Source: Pacificispira sp002696645
GTDB lineage: Bacteria > Pseudomonadota > Alphaproteobacteria > UBA8366 > Aestuariispiraceae
Direction: 5' to 3'
Assembly (NCBI RefSeq): GCF_048892425.1
Contig: NZ_JBLZHU010000002.1
Coordinates: 248,001-312,000 of the forward strand
DNA length: 64,000 bases
Part shown: positions 33,885 to 43,209 of the stretch, one piece after another
How the letters are laid out: each line of letters starts with the position of its first letter
How positions within the stretch are numbered: position 1 is the first letter of the stretch
Made by a program: the position numbers and the translations under genes
The notes under the pieces: generated by a model
Seen by the model: only the letters and a program-made list of their open reading frames with translations
Databases searched by the model: none
What the model was told of the DNA's origin: nothing

Positions 33885-35264
33885 ATGTTTGGGACGTCTG
33901 CACTTGCTATCCTGGTATTAGCAATTCTTGGCTATGTCCTTGCCAGAAGCTTCGCGACGCGAAAGGCTTCTGTCGAAGGGGTCAGGCTGAACTCACTTCC
34001 ATCCTATTATGGTGTTTACGTCGCTCTTTGGACCGGCGTCCCGGCCTTTCTGCTGATCCTGGTCTGGGTCGCGGTTCAGGACACTGTGCTGGATAGTCTG
34101 GTTATGTCCAGTTTCCCGGCGGCAATGCTGAATGATTTGACGGAAGGGGCGCGCCAATTGCTGATAAGCGAAGTTCGCTCTATCGCATCCGGGCGCGTTT
34201 TTGGCACGCCTGCGCCCGAAACACTGGCCGCCGCAGATCGTTTGATTGCCTGGCAGTCAATGGCGAATTGGTCAATGGTAGTGGTCGGCTGTGCGCTGGC
34301 CGCCCTGGGCCTGGGCTATACGCGGTCTCAGTTGTCGGCAGATTTCCGGGCGCGCACACGGGTCGAAAGCTTTATGTCCGTGACAATGATCGCCTGTTCG
34401 GTCTTTGCCATTCTGGTGACGCTCGGCATCGTTTTCTCCCTGTTGTTTGAAAGCTTTCGCTTCTTTCAGCTGGTTCCATGGTATGACTTTTTCTTCGGGT
34501 TAAGCTGGGAACCGCAGATCGCCATGCGAGAAGACCAGGTTGCCGGTGCCGGTGCATTTGGTGCAGTGCCCGTTTTTGTCGGAACGATCCTGATTTCTGC
34601 CCTGGCAATGGTCGTGGCTGTACCGGTCGGTCTTTTAAGTGCGATCTATATGGCGGAATATGCCTCTCCGAAATTTCGGGATGTGGTTAAGCCGATCCTG
34701 GAAATTCTGGCGGGTATTCCGACGGTTGTTTATGGCTTCTTTGCGGTGCTGACGGTCGCCCCGGCAATGCGTCAGTTCGGGGCCATGTTGGGCATGGATA
34801 TCGCACCCAACAGCGCCTTGGCTGCCGGTGCGGTCATGGGTGTCATGATTATCCCGTTCGTATCCTCCTTGTCTGATGATGCCTTGCGTGCGGTGCCTCA
34901 AAGCATGCGCGAGGGCTCCTATGGACTGGGCGCCACAAAGGCGGAAACAATTACCGCCGTATTGATCCCGGCCGCGTTGCCTGGGATTGTCGGGGGTATT
35001 TTGCTGGCGGTCAGTCGCGCCATTGGTGAAACGATGATCGTTGTGATGGCGGCAGGCCTGATTGCGTCGCTGACCGTCAATCCTTTCGAGGCAGTGACGA
35101 CCGTAACGGTGCAGATTGTCACTCTGTTGATCGGCGATACCGAATTTGACAGCCCGAAGACACTAGCAGCCTTTGCGCTGGGCCTTGTGCTGTTCGTCGC
35201 GACCCTGTGCCTGAATGTGGTGGCGCTGCGGATCGTTCAAAAATACCGTGAAAAATACGATTGA
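33885..35264 (+). CDS. pstC: Phosphate ABC transporter permease PstC
   Basis: A 459-residue permease, longer than the E. coli protein (319). The extra N-terminal about 150 residues hold additional helices and a periplasmic part (VQDTVLDSLVMSSFPAAMLN), a form common in alphaproteobacteria. The C-terminal binding-protein-dependent permease domain has about six helices and the EAA-type loop ALRAVPQSMREGSYGLGATK that contacts PstB. AGAGGA precedes the ATG. pstA follows after 14 bp. Confidence 0.95.
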   Translation: MFGTSALAILVLAILGYVLARSFATRKASVEGVRLNSLPSYYGVYVALWTGVPAFLLILVWVAVQDTVLDSLVMSSFPAAMLNDLTEGARQLLISEVRSIASGRVFGTPAPETLAAADRLIAWQSMANWSMVVVGCALAALGLGYTRSQLSADFRARTRVESFMSVTMIACSVFAILVTLGIVFSLLFESFRFFQLVPWYDFFFGLSWEPQIAMREDQVAGAGAFGAVPVFVGTILISALAMVVAVPVGLLSAIYMAEYASPKFRDVVKPILEILAGIPTVVYGFFAVLTVAPAMRQFGAMLGMDIAPNSALAAGAVMGVMIIPFVSSLSDDALRAVPQSMREGSYGLGATKAETITAVLIPAALPGIVGGILLAVSRAIGETMIVVMAAGLIASLTVNPFEAVTTVTVQIVTLLIGDTEFDSPKTLAAFALGLVLFVATLCLNVVALRIVQKYREKYD

Positions 35265-35278
35265 TCAGGAGCGACATT

Positions 35279-36556
35279 ATGTCCGTGACGACCGTCCAAC
35301 CATTGCCTGAGGATCAGGCAAAGAAGAATATCCAGCGGCGCAAGTCGAAGAATATCCGGCTTCAAATTTATGGCCTGTCAGCCATTGGAACCGCTGTTCT
35401 TTTGCTGGGAATCTTATTCAGTTCACTGCTTTACACGGGGGCTTCGGCTTTTACTCAGACGCATCTGACATTTGATGTGAAAATTGATCCTAATCTTGTT
35501 AAGGAAGATGACATCTTCGGCAGTAATTTCCGGGGTATCGTTCGCTCGGGTCTTTACAGCCTGTTTCCAGAAGTAACGAATCCCCGGGATCAGCGTCAAT
35601 TGGGGGATATTCCTTCAAACGGGGCGCAATTCACGTTGCGAGACAGGGTTGTCGAAGATCCCAGCTTGATCGGTCAGACTGTTTCAATCACGGTCCCGGT
35701 GTCAGATGCCTTTGACCAATTCTATAAGGGTGTTATCCCCCGTGATGTGCCAGAAGATCAGCGCAAGGTCTCCAACAAGCAAATCGTGTGGTGGGATCAA
35801 CTGGTAGATAACGGGCAAGTCTCCAAGCCATTCAACTGGACCCTGCTGTTTTCTGCCGACAGCCGCTTTCCCGAATTGGCTGGGTTGTCCGGTGCGATTG
35901 TAGGGTCCTTCTATGCCCTGCTGGTTTGTTTCCTGATCAGTTTCCCGGTTGGGATTGCAGCAGCGGTCTATCTGGAGGAGTTTGCCCCGAAAAACCGCTG
36001 GACTGATCTGATTGAAGTGAACATCAACAATCTTGCTGCCGTACCATCTGTCGTATTCGGTTTGTTGGGTCTTGCGGTATTCCTTCAGTTCTTTGGTCTG
36101 CCGCGCTCTGCGCCTCTGGTCGGTGGGATGGTTTTGTCGCTAATGACACTGCCTACGATCATTATTACCACGCGGGCGGCGCTGAAGGCGGTGCCTCCCT
36201 CGATCCGTGAAGGCGGTTTTGGGATTGGCGCCTCGCACCAGCAAGTGGTCATGCATCATGTTTTGCCTTTAGCCATGCCAGGTATCCTGACCGGGACGAT
36301 TATCGGTCTGGCCCAGGCCTTGGGCGAAACCGCGCCATTGCTGCTGATTGGCATGAACGCCTTCATTACCTCTGCGCCGGGTGGAATAATGGACTCGGCA
36401 ACAGCGCTTCCAACACAGATATTTATCTGGGCAGACAGCCCTGAGCGGGGGTTTGTTGCCCGCACATCGGCAGCCATTCTGGTTCTGATCGGGTTTCTGG
36501 TCGTTATGAACCTAATCGCCGTCGTTCTTCGTCAACGCTTCCAACGTAAGTGGTAG
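35279..36556 (+). CDS. pstA: Phosphate ABC transporter permease PstA
   Basis: A 425-residue permease with an N-terminal domain of unknown function (DUF3333-like, about 30-190, periplasmic, e.g. RSGLYSLFPEVTNPRDQRQL) ahead of the six-helix permease domain. The coupling loop ALKAVPPSIREGGFGIGASH is intact. The ATG at 35279 has CAGGAG 8 nt upstream; an in-frame start at 35261 would overlap pstC. Together with PstC it forms the membrane channel. Confidence 0.95.
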   Translation: MSVTTVQPLPEDQAKKNIQRRKSKNIRLQIYGLSAIGTAVLLLGILFSSLLYTGASAFTQTHLTFDVKIDPNLVKEDDIFGSNFRGIVRSGLYSLFPEVTNPRDQRQLGDIPSNGAQFTLRDRVVEDPSLIGQTVSITVPVSDAFDQFYKGVIPRDVPEDQRKVSNKQIVWWDQLVDNGQVSKPFNWTLLFSADSRFPELAGLSGAIVGSFYALLVCFLISFPVGIAAAVYLEEFAPKNRWTDLIEVNINNLAAVPSVVFGLLGLAVFLQFFGLPRSAPLVGGMVLSLMTLPTIIITTRAALKAVPPSIREGGFGIGASHQQVVMHHVLPLAMPGILTGTIIGLAQALGETAPLLLIGMNAFITSAPGGIMDSATALPTQIFIWADSPERGFVARTSAAILVLIGFLVVMNLIAVVLRQRFQRKW

Positions 36557-36561
36557 GATCC

Positions 36562-37410
36562 ATGTCTTCAGAATCAATTGAACCAACAGCCTTCGACCAT
36601 GCCAAGGATTCAAGCAAGGTGACCGTCTCGGCATCCCCCAGCACAGGCACGGGCAATGCGAAAATGAAGGGCCGCAAGGTCACCGTTTTCTATGGTGAAA
36701 AGCAGGCGCTGTTTGATGTTGATATCGACATCATGGAAAACGAAGTAACTGCCCTGATCGGCCCGTCCGGTTGCGGTAAGTCGACTTTCCTGCGCTGCCT
36801 GAACCGGATGAACGATGTCGTCGATATTTGTCGCGTCCATGGTGAGATCATCATGGATGGCAAGGATATCTATGATCGGGATGTTGATGTCGTGCATCTT
36901 CGCGCCCGCGTCGGCATGGTGTTCCAGAAGCCCAATCCTTTCCCCAAGTCGATCTATGAGAACGTGGCTTATGGGCCGCGCATTCATGGCCTGACTCGCA
37001 ACAAGTCGGAACTGGACGAGATTGTTGAAACCTCGTTGCAGAAGGCAGGTCTTTGGAGTGAGGCAAAGGATCGCCTGAACCAGCCGGGCACCGGACTTTC
37101 TGGTGGTCAGCAGCAGCGTCTGTGTATTGCCCGTGCAATCGCCGTCGCCCCGGAAGTCATTCTGATGGATGAACCCTGTTCGGCGCTGGATCCGATTGCG
37201 ACTGCAAAGATCGAGGATCTGATTCACGAATTGCGCGAAAACTACACCATCGCCATTGTGACCCATTCCATGCAGCAGGCGGCACGCGTGTCACAAAAGA
37301 CAGCGTTCTTCCATTTGGGGAATCTTGTGGAATATGGTGAAACAGAACAGATTTTCACCAATCCCAAGGAAGAGCGGACGCAAGGTTATATCACCGGACG
37401 GTTTGGCTGA
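36562..37410 (+). CDS. pstB: Phosphate ABC transporter ATPase PstB
   Basis: A 282-residue ATPase. Walker A GPSGCGKST, Q-loop VFQKPNPFPKSIYENVAYG, signature LSGGQQQRLCIARA, Walker B VILMDEPCSALDP and the H-loop Thr-His-Ser are complete. It powers high-affinity phosphate import and links to PhoU/PhoR signalling. The start at 36562 (MSSESIEPT) is 5 bp after pstA; GTG at 36550 is an alternative overlapping pstA. The N-terminal about 35 residues are a Ser/Thr-rich extension absent in short homologues. Confidence 0.96.
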   Translation: MSSESIEPTAFDHAKDSSKVTVSASPSTGTGNAKMKGRKVTVFYGEKQALFDVDIDIMENEVTALIGPSGCGKSTFLRCLNRMNDVVDICRVHGEIIMDGKDIYDRDVDVVHLRARVGMVFQKPNPFPKSIYENVAYGPRIHGLTRNKSELDEIVETSLQKAGLWSEAKDRLNQPGTGLSGGQQQRLCIARAIAVAPEVILMDEPCSALDPIATAKIEDLIHELRENYTIAIVTHSMQQAARVSQKTAFFHLGNLVEYGETEQIFTNPKEERTQGYITGRFG

Positions 37411-37482
37411 TTTTTTCCGAATCCTGATATACTGGGTCTCCTGCGGGGCTCGCCCGGCACCTGATAGAAAGAGTGATGTATC

Positions 37483-38256
37483 ATGTCGAATGTCTCCGAA
37501 GGTCATATTCATGCAGAATATGACAATGAATTTAAAAAACTGACCAAGCTGTTGGCCCGGATGGGTGGACTTGCGGAAAGTCAGTTGGCCAACGCCCTGA
37601 TCGCGATTGAAAAACGCGACAATAAGCTGGCGATGGCCGTGAAGGACGGGGATAAGGAAATTGACGCGCTGGAGCACGAGATCGAAAGTCTGGTCGTGCG
37701 GATGTTGGCCCTGCGCCAGCCGATGGCCAATGATCTGCGCTATGTCGTATCCACCCTGCGCACGTCTTCGGATATTGAACGGATCGGCGATTACGCAAAG
37801 AACATCGCCAAACGTGCCATGGCGCTGAACCAGCTTCCGGCAGAGCCTTTGTTGCGGGGCGTGCTGCGCATCGGTCGCCCGGTTCAAGCCATGCTGAAAG
37901 ACGTGATGGACGCCCATCTGCAAGGCGACACGGCCAAAGCCATTGAAGTGTGGGAGGCCGATGAAGAGGTTGATGCCCTATACACCAGCCTGTTTCGTGA
38001 ATTGCTGACCTATATGATGGAAGACCCCCGGCATATCACGCCCTGCACCCACTTGCTGTTTATCGCAAAGAATCTGGAGCGAATTGGCGATCACGCGACC
38101 AATATCGCTGAAATCATCCATTTCCAGGTGGAAGGTGTGTCCCTGGGCGATCGCCGCCCGAAGGCGGATGCCTCTAACTATGAAGTCATGCAGCCAGAGG
38201 ATGACTCAGATGACGACGATGAAGACGATAACGACGGGCCTACGGGCAATGTCTGA
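37483..38256 (+). CDS. phoU: Phosphate signalling protein PhoU
   Basis: PhoU (257 residues) consists of two three-helix bundles with metal-binding patches: VSTLRTSSDIERIGDYAKNI in the first and FIAKNLERIGDHATNIAEII in the second, both conserved E/D-R-I-G-D motifs. It inhibits PhoR when phosphate is ample. The C-terminus carries an unusual acidic tail (EDDSDDDDEDDNDGPTGNV). It lies 72 bp after pstB; phoB starts within its last codons. Confidence 0.96.
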   Translation: MSNVSEGHIHAEYDNEFKKLTKLLARMGGLAESQLANALIAIEKRDNKLAMAVKDGDKEIDALEHEIESLVVRMLALRQPMANDLRYVVSTLRTSSDIERIGDYAKNIAKRAMALNQLPAEPLLRGVLRIGRPVQAMLKDVMDAHLQGDTAKAIEVWEADEEVDALYTSLFRELLTYMMEDPRHITPCTHLLFIAKNLERIGDHATNIAEIIHFQVEGVSLGDRRPKADASNYEVMQPEDDSDDDDEDDNDGPTGNV

Positions 38257-38983
38257 TGTGCGCGATCAAGTCTCGGTGAAATCAATGGGGGGCATGAAGC
38301 CCAAAGTATTGATTGTCGAAGACGAAACCGCAGTGGTGACGCTGCTGCGCTATAATTTGGAATATCAGGGTTTTGAAGTCGATGCCGTTTCCGATGGCGA
38401 AGAGGCCCTGGTCGCGATTGAGGAAAATCCACCCGATATCGTGCTGTTGGACTGGATGCTGCCGCAATTGTCCGGCATTGAAGTATGCCGCCAGCTACGT
38501 CGCCGTCCGGCCACCAAAACCCTGCCGATCATTTTGTTGACGGCGCGGGGCGAGGAAGCCGATACCGTGCGCGGCCTGGATTCTGGTGCGGATGATTATG
38601 TCACCAAGCCGTTCTCCCCCGCGGAATTGACGGCCCGGGTGCATGCCTTGCTGCGCCGTTCTCGCCCGGCCTTGTCGGATGAGGCATTGAACGCTGCGGA
38701 TGTTCAGATGGATCTGGCAGCCCACCGCGTTCATCGCAATGGCCGCGAAATCAAGCTGGGCCCGACGGAGTACCGCCTGCTGCGTCATTTCATGGAACAT
38801 CCAGGCCGGGTCTTCAGCCGTGAACAACTGCTGGACGCGGTTTGGGGTCGTGATGTCTATGTCGAATTGCGCACTGTGGATGTGCATATCCGTCGCCTGC
38901 GCAAGGCCCTGAATGAAGGTGGGGAGACCGATGTGATCCGCACCGTGCGGTCCGCCGGCTATGCTTTGGAACTGCAAAGCTGA
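38249..38983 (+). CDS. phoB: Phosphate-regulon response regulator PhoB
   Basis: A 244-residue OmpR-type regulator. Receiver KVLIVEDETAVVTLLRYNLE, acceptor Asp in IVLLDWMLPQLSG, Lys in DDYVTKPFSPAEL; the DNA-binding domain has LGPTEYRLLRHFMEHPGRVF and YVELRTVDVHIRRLRKAL. The start at 38249 overlaps phoU by 8 bp. The ATG at 38294 (MKPKVLIVEDE) would put the acceptor Asp at residue 53, the family norm, and is a real alternative. It should bind the boxes at 32478 and 58802. Confidence 0.94.
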   Translation: MSDVRDQVSVKSMGGMKPKVLIVEDETAVVTLLRYNLEYQGFEVDAVSDGEEALVAIEENPPDIVLLDWMLPQLSGIEVCRQLRRRPATKTLPIILLTARGEEADTVRGLDSGADDYVTKPFSPAELTARVHALLRRSRPALSDEALNAADVQMDLAAHRVHRNGREIKLGPTEYRLLRHFMEHPGRVFSREQLLDAVWGRDVYVELRTVDVHIRRLRKALNEGGETDVIRTVRSAGYALELQS

Positions 38984-39110
38984 CAACTTGACGCTCTTTT
39001 CTCGCTGAACGGCGCAAATTGGCTATAATTCCAGGGCGGTATAAGGCATTGTGCCTCCCGACCCTGGAACCAGCCTGTCCTCTGTGATACAGAGGGTAAA
39101 AGGATTTGCG

Positions 39111-41894
39111 ATGCCCGACACAGCCTTGAAAACCATCACCTTTTCTCTTGATGGACGCGATGTGACCGCGTTTCCTGGCGAAAGCATTTGGCAGGTCGCC
39201 AAACGTGAAGGCACAACAATTCCGCATCTGTGCTGGCAGCCGGAACCTGGCTATCGTGCTGATGGCAATTGTCGTGCTTGTATGGTGGAGATTGAGGGCG
39301 AACGGACCCTGGCGGCCTCCTGTATCCGCACGCCCAGTGAAGGCATGGTCGTTAAATCCGCCTCTGATCGCGCCAAGGCGTCCCGGGATATGGTGTTTGA
39401 ACTGTTATTGGCTGACCAGCCCGCGCGGGAAGTCGCCCATGAAACAGACAGCAAGTTCTGGACATGGATCGACAAAATGGATGTCGAAACATCCCGTTTT
39501 CCTCAGCGCGCGACGCCTGAAACGGATGCCAGTCATGCGGCAATGCGGGTCAATCTTGATGCCTGTATCCATTGCAATCTGTGTGTTCGCGCCTGTCGGG
39601 AAGTTCAGATCAATGATGTGATCGGCATGGCCTATCGCGGGCACGGGGCCAAGATCGTGTTTGATTTTGATGATCCGATGGGCCAATCGACCTGTGTCGC
39701 CTGTGGTGAATGTGTTCAGGCCTGCCCGACCGGGGCGTTGATGCCCGCCACTAAGGTCGATGAAAGTCAGGTCTATGTCGGTGCAGCGGACTCGATTGTA
39801 GACTCTGTCTGCCCCTTCTGTGGCGTCGGCTGTCAGACGGAAATCCATGTTAAAGACAATAAAATCGTTGAAGTACGCGGCAAGAATGGGCCAGCCAATG
39901 AACAGCGCCTGTGCGTCAAGGGGCGGTTTGGGATGGATTATTCCAGCCATGCCGGACGCCTGACCAAGCCCTTGATCCGCAGAAAGGATGCGGAAAAGCG
40001 TTGGGATATCGAAGTCGATCCAATGAATCCGCTGACGCATTTCCGGGAAGCCACCTGGGAAGAAGCCATCGAAGTCGCGGTTTCGGGCCTACGTAAGATC
40101 CGCGATGACAAGGGCGGTGACGCCCTGGCCGGATTTGGCTCTGCAAAAGGATCGAATGAAGAAGCCTATCTGTTCCAGAAGTTGGTGCGGACCGGGTTTG
40201 AAACCAACAATGTCGATCACTGCACCCGTCTGTGTCATGCATCCTCTGTCGCGGCCCTGATGGAAGGGGTGAATTCCGGCGCTGTGACGGCACCCTTTAC
40301 CGCCGCGAAAGATGCCGATTGCATGATCGTGATTGGCGCACGTCCTGCCCAGAATCACCCCGTTGCGGCGACATTTTTGAAGCAAGCGGTAAAGCGCGGT
40401 GCCAAAATGATTGTACTGGACCCACGGGGTCAGGATTTGGCGCGCCACGCCTGGAAGCATCTGCAATTCACGCCAGGCCGCGATGTGCCGCTGTTGAATG
40501 CGATGATCCATACCATCATCTACGAAAATCTGGTGGACGAGCAGTTCATTCAGGCGCGGGTGGAAAACTATCAGGCCGTGAAAGAGAATGTGCGGCCGTT
40601 CTCGCCAGAAGAAATGGCGCCGATTTGTGGCATTGATGCTGAAACCATTCGGGAGGTTGCGCGCGTCTATGCGCGGTCGGAAAAATCGATCATTTTCTGG
40701 GGGATGGGTGTTTCCCAGCATGTGCACGGTACCGACAATGCCCGCTGCCTGATCACCCTGGCTGCCATTACCGGCCAGATCGGTCGGCCCGGTACCGGGC
40801 TGCACCCGCTGCGCGGTCAGAATAATGTTCAAGGCGCGTCCGATGCCGGCCTGATTCCCATGGTATTCCCCGACTATAAATCTGTCGAAAACCCCGAAAT
40901 TCGGGAAATGTACGAAAAATTCTGGGGCCAGAGCCTGGACCCCAATCGCGGCCTGACCGTGGTTGAAATCGTCGACGCGATTCTGGCTGGCAGCATTAAC
41001 GGCATGTATATCATGGGCGAAAATCCGGCCATGTCGGACCCTGATACCCGTCATGCCCGTCAGGCCCTGGCGGAATTGGACCATCTGGTCGTGCAGGACA
41101 TCTTCCTGACCGAAACCTGTTATCATGCGGATGTGATTTTCCCCGCCTCTGCCCTGGCTGAAAAATGGGGTACCTTCACCAATACCAATCGACAAGTTCA
41201 AATCGGCCGGCCCGCGCTGACTCCGCCGGGGGACGCGCGTCAGGACTGGGAATTGATTCAGGCCATTGCCCAGGGATTGGGGCTGAACTGGAACTACAGC
41301 CATCCGAAAGAGGTCTTTGCGGAAATGGGACGGATTATGCAGTCCTTTAACGGCATTACCTGGGACCGGTTGGAAAATGAAGGGGCGGTCACCTATCCCT
41401 GTGACGATGAAACGACACCCGGACACGAGATTATTTTCGCAGAATCCTTCCCCACAGCGAATGGTCGCGTGAAATTGACCCCAACCGATCTGGTGCCACC
41501 ATCAGAATTGCCGGATGCGGACTATCCGATGGTGCTGACCACCGGACGCTTGCTGGAACATTGGCATACGGGTGCGATGACAAGACGCGCCACGGTGCTG
41601 GATATTCTTGAGCCGGAAGCCGTCGCCCATCTGCATCCCAGATGGCTGGCGAAGCATGGCGTGAAACCTGGTGATATGGTCGCCGTTCACACCAGACGCG
41701 GCGCGGTCAAGGTAAAGGCGCGGGCGGACCGGGATGTTACAGAAGACATGGTCTTCATGCCGTTCTGTTTTGCCGAAGGGCCGGCCAATATGCTGACAAA
41801 CCCGCAATTGGATCCGTTTGGTAAGATTCCAGAATTCAAATTCTGCGCCGCCCGTGTCGCCCCCCTGGTTCAAGTGTCAGAGGCAGCAGAATAG
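39111..41894 (+). CDS. fdhF: Molybdenum-dependent formate dehydrogenase alpha subunit
   Basis: A 927-residue FdsA-like protein. The N-terminal [2Fe-2S] ferredoxin domain uses Cys41, 54, 57 and 71. Two [4Fe-4S] motifs follow (CIHCNLCVRACREV, CVACGECVQACPTG), then the molybdopterin domain with its own cluster (CPFCGVGCQTEI) and the Mo ligand Cys371 in VDHCTRLCH (Cys, not selenocysteine). Oxidation of formate to CO2 is expected. Partner subunits FdsB/FdsG (NADH side), FdhD and FdsC are not adjacent, so the electron acceptor is open. AAGGA precedes the ATG at 39111. A TATAAT lies at 39024-39029 in the gap after phoB. Confidence 0.92.
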   Translation: MPDTALKTITFSLDGRDVTAFPGESIWQVAKREGTTIPHLCWQPEPGYRADGNCRACMVEIEGERTLAASCIRTPSEGMVVKSASDRAKASRDMVFELLLADQPAREVAHETDSKFWTWIDKMDVETSRFPQRATPETDASHAAMRVNLDACIHCNLCVRACREVQINDVIGMAYRGHGAKIVFDFDDPMGQSTCVACGECVQACPTGALMPATKVDESQVYVGAADSIVDSVCPFCGVGCQTEIHVKDNKIVEVRGKNGPANEQRLCVKGRFGMDYSSHAGRLTKPLIRRKDAEKRWDIEVDPMNPLTHFREATWEEAIEVAVSGLRKIRDDKGGDALAGFGSAKGSNEEAYLFQKLVRTGFETNNVDHCTRLCHASSVAALMEGVNSGAVTAPFTAAKDADCMIVIGARPAQNHPVAATFLKQAVKRGAKMIVLDPRGQDLARHAWKHLQFTPGRDVPLLNAMIHTIIYENLVDEQFIQARVENYQAVKENVRPFSPEEMAPICGIDAETIREVARVYARSEKSIIFWGMGVSQHVHGTDNARCLITLAAITGQIGRPGTGLHPLRGQNNVQGASDAGLIPMVFPDYKSVENPEIREMYEKFWGQSLDPNRGLTVVEIVDAILAGSINGMYIMGENPAMSDPDTRHARQALAELDHLVVQDIFLTETCYHADVIFPASALAEKWGTFTNTNRQVQIGRPALTPPGDARQDWELIQAIAQGLGLNWNYSHPKEVFAEMGRIMQSFNGITWDRLENEGAVTYPCDDETTPGHEIIFAESFPTANGRVKLTPTDLVPPSELPDADYPMVLTTGRLLEHWHTGAMTRRATVLDILEPEAVAHLHPRWLAKHGVKPGDMVAVHTRRGAVKVKARADRDVTEDMVFMPFCFAEGPANMLTNPQLDPFGKIPEFKFCAARVAPLVQVSEAAE

Positions 41895-43193
41895 GGACCA
41901 CAGGCACCAATTGCGCCTGCCGCCCTGGACCCCGGATCAAGTCCGGGGTGACGAAATTCTCACAAATACGCACCCTCACCCTGAGGAGCCGAGTGTCTCG
42001 AAGGGTGATCTGCCTGGAAGCACCGGACTTACAGCCCCTCCTTCGAGACGGCGCTAACGCGCCTCCTCAGGATGAGAATGGGGCGGTTTGGAATCGTGTG
42101 AGCCAGCCCCTCTGCGCCCTTTGCGCCTTCTCTGCGTTCTTTGCGATTACTCTTCAAAGGAGGAGACGCGGAGGGCGCAAAGACAATCCCTGTCTCGTCT
42201 TACCCGCGCAGGCGGGTATCCAGGGCCACAGGCACCAAATTCACCTGCCGCCCTGGACCCCGGATCAAGTCCGGGGTGACGAAATTCCCGCAAATACGCA
42301 CCCTCACCCTGAGGAGCGGAGCGTCTCGAAGGGGGAGCCTTCTGTAAGCACAGACCTTACAGCCCCTCCTTCGAGACGGCGCTATCGCGCCTCCTCAGGA
42401 TGAGAGTGGGGCGGTTTGGAGTTTTATGTGTCAGGCCGCTCCGCGCCCTTTGCGCCTTCTCTGCGCTCTTTGCGATTAATCTTCAAAGGAGGGAACGCTG
42501 AGGACGCGAAGACAATCTCTGTCTCGTCTTACCCGCGAAGGCCGGTATCCAGGGCAGCCCGTTCCTATTTTGCCTGCCGCCCTGGACCCCGGATCAGGTC
42601 CGGGGTGACGAAATTCCCGCAAATACGCACCCTCACCCTGAGGAGCGGAGCGTCTCGAAGGGGGAAGCACAGTGCTTACAGCCCCTCCTTCGAGACGGCG
42701 CTACGCGCCTCCTCAGGATGAGAATGGGGCGGTGGAATTGTGTGTGCCAGGCCGCTCCGCGTCCTTTGCGCCTTCTCTGCGTTCTTTGCGATTACTCTTC
42801 AAAGGTGGGAACGCGGAGGGCGCAAAGACAATCTCTGTACGTCTTACCCGCGAAGGCGGGTATCCAGGGCCACAGGCACCAAATTCACCTGCCGCCCTGG
42901 ACCCCGGATCACGTCCGGGGTGACGAAATTCTCACAAATACGCACCCTCACCCTGAGGAGCGGAGCGTCTCGAAGGGTGATCTGCCTGCAAGCACAGTGC
43001 TTACAGCCCCTCCTTCGAGACGGCGCTACGCGCCTCCTCAGGATGAGAATGGGGCGGTGGAATTGTGTGTGCCAGCCCCTCTGCGCCCTTTGCGTTTTCT
43101 CTCCGCCCTTTGCGGTAAACCTTAAAAAATGCGGCAGGGCTCACACCCTCGGCTCTTCCGCGCAGGCGGGGGGATCGCGTCCGGGGTGACGTT
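41894..43193. repeat. Composite tandem array of four 315-329-bp units
   Basis: Units start at 41894, 42223, 42552 and 42867 (spacing 329, 329, 315) and the last fades out near 43193. Each unit contains, in order: (A) a hairpin GACCCCGGATCAAGTCCGGG; (B) a long stem between CCTGAGGAGCGGAGCGTCTC and CGAGACGGCGCTACGCGCCT arms; (C) a stem between CTCTGCGCCCTTTGCGCCTT and the complementary GGCGCAAAGAC side; (D) ACCCGCGAAGGCGGGTATCC. A, B and D resemble intergenic palindromes scattered singly in alphaproteobacterial genomes. Reading frames here in several phases are repeat translations, not genes. No gene lies between fdhF and the glycerate kinase. Confidence 0.9.
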
Positions 43194-43209
43194 TCGATAA
43201 AGCAGGCCT

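Noticed and set aside
39024..39029. TATAAT before fdhF as a sigma-70 promoter
   Set aside because: No -35 hexamer at 16-18 bp; the only TTGAC lies about 30 bp upstream, so it is mentioned only in the gene entry.
40089..41426. 445-codon open frame on the minus strand
   Set aside because: Antisense shadow of the formate dehydrogenase gene.
41900..43189. Several open frames of 60-150 codons on both strands between fdhF and the glycerate kinase
   Set aside because: They are translations of the tandem palindromic units; the same peptides recur in each unit, and there is no codon bias or consistent ribosome site.
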